Part shown: piece after piece, positions 16,035 to 19,114 of the stretch
Position numbering within the stretch: the first letter of the stretch is position 1
Layout: each line of letters begins with the position of its first letter
Assembly: GCA_937941745.1 (NCBI GenBank)
Contig: CALDGV010000810.1
Span: forward strand, 1-19,114
Origin: an uncultured Prosthecobacter sp.
Lineage (GTDB): Bacteria > Verrucomicrobiota > Verrucomicrobiia > Verrucomicrobiales > Verrucomicrobiaceae
Direction of reading: 5' to 3'
DNA: 19,114 nt
Program-made: the position numbers and the translations under genes
The notes under the pieces: generated by a model
Databases searched by the model: none
The model's input: the letters and a program-made list of their open reading frames with translations, nothing else
Told to the model about the DNA's origin: nothing

Positions 16035-18098
16035 TCACTTCGCCTGCAGCGCTGCCACTTCCTCCGCACGAAGGGCACGATCAAAAACCGCCACCTCGTC
16101 CAGACGGCCTTCCCAGCCGGAGTCATGGTCGCTGCGGCCGCCGAAGAAGACCGACGGGATGCTGCTGGCAGGGAGCTCGCCCTCCATCTCCAGCTGACCA
16201 TCCAGATAGACCCGCACCTGGCTGCCTTCACGAACCAGGGTGACCTGCTTCCAGGTCCAGCGTGGGATCTCGGTCTTGCCCGTCAGGCTTCGGCCCGCCA
16301 GAAGGACCAGCCGCCCCTGACGGTCCACTCCCAGATGCTCGCCATAGGCGCTGGTGCCGTGATTGTGATCGCGCGAATAGAACCAGCCCGTGATGTCGCG
16401 CACTTGGTTGGGCATGCCGTTCCACAACCAGAGGGAGACCGTGTAATTTCCAGTCACATCCCCCAGGCTGGCCGCCAGCCTTCCGCCGACGAAATGAGGC
16501 GCGCGGTTCACATCCTGGCCACAGAACCGGTCTGAATGCGGACCATCCAGGTAATAGGCCACGCCCCCTTCGTAGGTACCGTGACGCTGATGGCCGCTCT
16601 CATCCGAGGCGAGCGGGCCGCTGAACTCGTTCAAGCGCCACCAGAGCGCCGGCTTCAGTCCTGCCAGAGCCTTCGTGGCGGGCCCGGCATCCAGCCCATA
16701 CGGCTGGCGCGGTGCGCCTGACACCGTCTCCAGGAGGCTGATGGCTGCCTGGGCGATCTTCGGCTCCGCCATCACTTCCAGCCCGGCGCTGCGTGCCGCC
16801 CAGGTGTTGTAGCCGCCCCAGGCATGCATTTCCGGCGGCGGGATGTAGCCGTCGCCGCCATTGGCCAGCTCAATCACGATGTTGTTCGGCAGCGGGCTGG
16901 CAGCCTTGATCTTCAGGCCGGTGATCGCGTAGGTTTCGTTCGGCGTTGTGGCGATGCCGATGTCCCCGATGCGCAGTGCCTGGACCACAATCTCCGTCTG
17001 CTGGCGCTCGTGCAGGATGATCTGCTCGCGGGCATACACTTCGGTCGGTGTCTTGGCCAGGCGGTCGCCCATCTCGGCCACGATGCGCTGCGCCCATTCC
17101 AGCCGCTGCTTGTCCGGCACGCGGTAGTTCAGGGTCATGCGCTTCTCCGCCATCGCGACATCCACATCGTGCCGGTACTGGATGCTTGCGTAGGCCTTCA
17201 TGGCGATGTCCAGCAGGCCCTGGGTGTATTCATCGATCGTGGGCTTCGGGCGGTCCTTCTCAGGCACCTTGTAGTCCACCCGGTAGATGTCCCCGCTGCA
17301 GCCATGGGACATGATGCCCACCATCTTTCCCTGCGGATCAATCCGCTGCTTCAAGCCTTCCGAGAACAGGCCGAAGTAGTCCGCGCTGATGTCCTTGTCG
17401 CCAAAGTAGTGCATGGAGAAGTTGCCGAGCACGGCCAGGGGCTTGCCGTCCTTGGTCTGAACGGAAATGAGGGAAAGGTCCGGATCTTCCGGTCCAGATT
17501 CACCCGTCACATCATCCCAGATCCGGCCGGAATGCATGTTGGCACGCACGCTCATGTTGCCGAAAGGATCTTCCGCCAGCTTGTCCGGCCTGCGGATCCA
17601 CTGACGAAGCGCCGTGAACTCCGCTGCGTTCGCCTTCGCAAAGCCGATGCGTGCGGGCACCATCGCCTTCTGGGCGGTCACGATGGCCTCCACGAGCTTC
17701 TCCTTCAAAAAGGGGACGTAATCCGGGTCCGGCTCCGTGCCCAGGCATCCCATGGAGGAGGGCACCGAATGCGCATGCGTGGCCGAAATGAGCAGGCGGT
17801 CCGGCGGAATGCCCGTCTTCTGCGCTGCGATGGCCTTTGCCTCGTCCAGCAGAGGGCGCCCCATCATGCAGGAGTCCGCCACCACGATGGCCACCTGCGT
17901 CTTGCCATCACCAGCCACGATGGCACGGGCATGGATGCGTGTGTTGATCTTGTCCACGTAGCGGCTCAGCATGCCGCCGTTCACCAGCACGGGCAGCTTG
18001 GGCGGCGTGATGTCCACCACCGCGGCACCGGCTTGAAACTCGGCACGCAGGGATGGCACCACCAGGAGGAAGGCAAGGGGCAGAAGACGATGGATCAT
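16035..18098 (-). CDS. Exported neutral-ceramidase-like hydrolase with C-terminal LamG domain
   Basis: The 687-residue product starts with a signal peptide (MIHRLLPLAFLLVVPSLRA); the frame is open upstream to 18173, but that extension lacks signal character. Residues about 20-450 match the neutral/alkaline non-lysosomal ceramidase domain. Candidate zinc ligands by motif position are H108 or H110 in SATHAHSVP, H230 in NFSMHYFG, E388 in TTPNETYAITG and a Tyr within 418-430 (GYIPPPEMHAWGGY). S268 in SHGCSGD may correspond to the catalytic Ser region. Residues about 484-687 are LamG-like (YTVSLWLWNGMPNQ, WKQVTLVREGSQVRVYLDGQ, GRLDEVAVFDRALRAEEV). The family name overstates specificity: PVC homologues may act on other amides or esters. 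It is read in the thrS direction but follows a terminator, so it is probably transcribed separately. Confidence 0.85.
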   Translation of the reverse strand: MIHRLLPLAFLLVVPSLRAEFQAGAAVVDITPPKLPVLVNGGMLSRYVDKINTRIHARAIVAGDGKTQVAIVVADSCMMGRPLLDEAKAIAAQKTGIPPDRLLISATHAHSVPSSMGCLGTEPDPDYVPFLKEKLVEAIVTAQKAMVPARIGFAKANAAEFTALRQWIRRPDKLAEDPFGNMSVRANMHSGRIWDDVTGESGPEDPDLSLISVQTKDGKPLAVLGNFSMHYFGDKDISADYFGLFSEGLKQRIDPQGKMVGIMSHGCSGDIYRVDYKVPEKDRPKPTIDEYTQGLLDIAMKAYASIQYRHDVDVAMAEKRMTLNYRVPDKQRLEWAQRIVAEMGDRLAKTPTEVYAREQIILHERQQTEIVVQALRIGDIGIATTPNETYAITGLKIKAASPLPNNIVIELANGGDGYIPPPEMHAWGGYNTWAARSAGLEVMAEPKIAQAAISLLETVSGAPRQPYGLDAGPATKALAGLKPALWWRLNEFSGPLASDESGHQRHGTYEGGVAYYLDGPHSDRFCGQDVNRAPHFVGGRLAASLGDVTGNYTVSLWLWNGMPNQVRDITGWFYSRDHNHGTSAYGEHLGVDRQGRLVLLAGRSLTGKTEIPRWTWKQVTLVREGSQVRVYLDGQLEMEGELPASSIPSVFFGGRSDHDSGWEGRLDEVAVFDRALRAEEVAALQAK

Positions 18099-18141
18099 GA
18101 CCCGGACACATACGGTCCAGAGCCTGGGCCTTCTGGTCGCC

Positions 18142-18171
18142 GAATCACGACAACCCCTGCAAATATGATTC
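18142..18171. repeat. Spaced inverted repeat upstream of the ceramidase-like gene
   Basis: GAATCA (18142-18147) and TGATTC (18166-18171) are complementary arms separated by 18 bases, between the thrS terminator and the ceramidase-like start at 18098. The AT-rich spacer end includes ATAT, the only AT-rich patch in the region. It could be a regulator site or promoter element; short arms make chance likely. Confidence 0.2.
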
Positions 18172-18202
18172 ACCCCGCACCGACCACGGATGAAGCAGCA
18201 CG

Positions 18203-18243
18203 AAAAAGCCCCGGCGGCCTTCCGCAGGCCTCACCGGGGCTTT
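18203..18243 (-). terminator. Rho-independent terminator of thrS
   Basis: The 10-bp stem AAAGCCCCGG (18205-18214) pairs with CCGGGGCTTT (18234-18243). Within the 19-base loop a second stem, GGCCT/AGGCC (18216-18220 with 18226-18230), can form. Read on the minus strand the stem is followed by a run of T (18207-18203). It begins 16 bases after the thrS stop codon. Confidence 0.9.
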
Positions 18244-18259
18244 CACGTGAGTTGTCAGC

Positions 18260-19114
18260 TTACAGGCGGCGCTCGCGCACCTCGGCGGTGATCTCTTCCA
18301 GGAACTGCGCCACGGGCTTCACACCGAGGTCGCCCTTCTTGCTGTGGCGGACGGCCACGCTCTGGGCGGCGGCTTCTTTTTCACCCAGCACGAGCATGTA
18401 GGGCACCTTGTCGAGCTGGGCCAGACGGATCTTGGCACCGATCTTGTCAGCATCGTTGTTCAGCGTCACACGCAGGCCGGCGGCCTTGAACTGCTCAAAG
18501 ACCTCGTTCGCAAAGGCGTCCACCTTCTCACTGATGGTGAGGATGCGCACCTGCTCAGGGGCGAGCCAGGCCGGGAAGTGACCGGCGAAGTGCTCGATCA
18601 GCACGCCGGTGAAGCGCTCCATGCTGCCAAACGGCGCACGGTGGATCATCACCGGGCGGTGCTGCTTGTTGTCCGCGCCGGTGTAGCTCAGGTCAAAGCG
18701 GATCGGAAGCTGGTAGTCCACCTGCACGGTGCCGAGCTGCCATTCGCGGCCGATGACGTCCTTGATGACGAAGTCGATCTTCGGACCATAGAAGGCGGCC
18801 TCGCCGGGCTCCTCACTGAAGGGCACGCCGAGGGTCTTCGCAGCCTCACGGCAGGCGGCTTCGGCACGGTCCCACTGCTCAGGGCTGCCGGTGTATTTGC
18901 CGCTGTCAGGATCACGCAGGCCCACACGCACCCGATAGTCGCTCATGCCAAGGGTGTTCAGCACGACTTTCACGAGGGAAAGGCAGCCGAGCACTTCGGC
19001 AGCCACTTGATCCTCGGTGCAGAAGAGGTGGGCATCGTCCTGGGTGAAGCCACGCACGCGGGTCATGCCGTTCAGCTCGCCGCTCTGCTCCCAGCGATAC
19101 ACCGTGCCGAACTC
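18260..19114 (-). CDS. thrS: Threonyl-tRNA synthetase, C-terminal part (5' end beyond the window)
   Basis: The 284 visible residues run in from the window edge with [20 protein letters not shown] and are unmistakable ThrRS: class II motif 2 ([11 protein letters not shown]), then [33 protein letters not shown] and motif 3 with [11 protein letters not shown]. The His in DDAH and the His in VMIHRA correspond to two of the three catalytic zinc ligands; the Cys ligand lies upstream, outside the window. An anticodon-binding domain follows ([41 protein letters not shown]). The enzyme attaches threonine to tRNA-Thr in the cytosol. Nothing in the visible part is broken; the missing N-terminal part (TGS, editing and the start of the catalytic domain) is cut off by the window boundary. 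A strong terminator follows the TAA. Confidence 0.97.
   Translation of the reverse strand, partial: EFGTVYRWEQSGELNGMTRVRGFTQDDAHLFCTEDQVAAEVLGCLSLVKVVLNTLGMSDYRVRVGLRDPDSGKYTGSPEQWDRAEAACREAAKTLGVPFSEEPGEAAFYGPKIDFVIKDVIGREWQLGTVQVDYQLPIRFDLSYTGADNKQHRPVMIHRAPFGSMERFTGVLIEHFAGHFPAWLAPEQVRILTISEKVDAFANEVFEQFKAAGLRVTLNNDADKIGAKIRLAQLDKVPYMLVLGEKEAAAQSVAVRHSKKGDLGVKPVAQFLEEITAEVRERRL

Noticed and set aside
16824..18401. 525-codon plus-strand open frame opposite the ceramidase-like gene
   Set aside because: It runs through the thrS terminator and into thrS antisense, and has no recognisable content.

Overview
This GC-rich window looks like chromosomal DNA from a member of the PVC superphylum, most likely a Verrucomicrobiota bacterium of the Prosthecobacter/Verrucomicrobium kind. 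The assignment rests on gene content: a PSCyt1-PSCyt2-PSD1 (DUF1549/DUF1553) cytochrome-like protein, a Tat-exported DUF1501 protein, a WD40 protein with a planctomycete-type cytochrome domain, a thioredoxin/PDZ protein, and several exported sialidase-, ceramidase- and beta-helix-type proteins. Most starts lack a convincing Shine-Dalgarno sequence. I saw no insertion sequence, CRISPR array, tRNA or rRNA.

Layout. 157-1479 (+) is an exported thioredoxin-like/heme/PDZ protein. 1570-4977 (+) is the large PSD1-type protein. 4982-6610 (-) is a secreted parallel beta-helix protein. 6729-7370 and 7378-8136 (+) are stand-alone coaB and an inositol-monophosphatase-family gene, 7 bases apart. 9140-10549 (-) is the DUF1501 gene, and its stop overlaps by 4 bases the start of a CtBP-like D-2-hydroxyacid dehydrogenase (8163-9143, -). 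10710-13106 (+) is a cytochrome/WD40 protein whose propeller is interrupted by a coiled coil. 13113-14882 (-) is a LamG-sialidase protein, divergent from a LacI-family regulator (14981-16027, +). 16035-18098 (-) is a neutral-ceramidase-like protein with a C-terminal LamG domain. 18260-19114 (-) is the 3' part of thrS, followed by a clear intrinsic terminator. No gene-free stretch exceeds 300 bases; the longest are 1-156, 10550-10709 and 18099-18259.

How the genes may work together. Housekeeping genes (coaB, IMPase, thrS) sit among exported catabolic or surface genes. Three exported proteins carry CxxCH heme motifs (157-1479, 1570-4977, 10710-13106). The sialidase / LacI / ceramidase block, with LamG domains on both enzymes, looks like a small glycan- or glycolipid-directed locus under local control; this is inference. 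Strands alternate strongly, with four tail-to-tail pairs separated by only 4-26 bases.

The most striking non-coding signal is a perfect 12-bp inverted repeat with a 1-base spacer at 10549-10573, in the divergent DUF1501/WD40 region. It has a core typical of GntR/FCD-family operators and reaches into the DUF1501 start codon. No GntR-type gene lies in the window. I did not find convincing evidence for an entirely new multi-gene system. The best leads are this operator, the coupling of an exported DUF1501 protein to a cytosolic CtBP-like dehydrogenase, and the coiled-coil-split cytochrome/WD40 protein.
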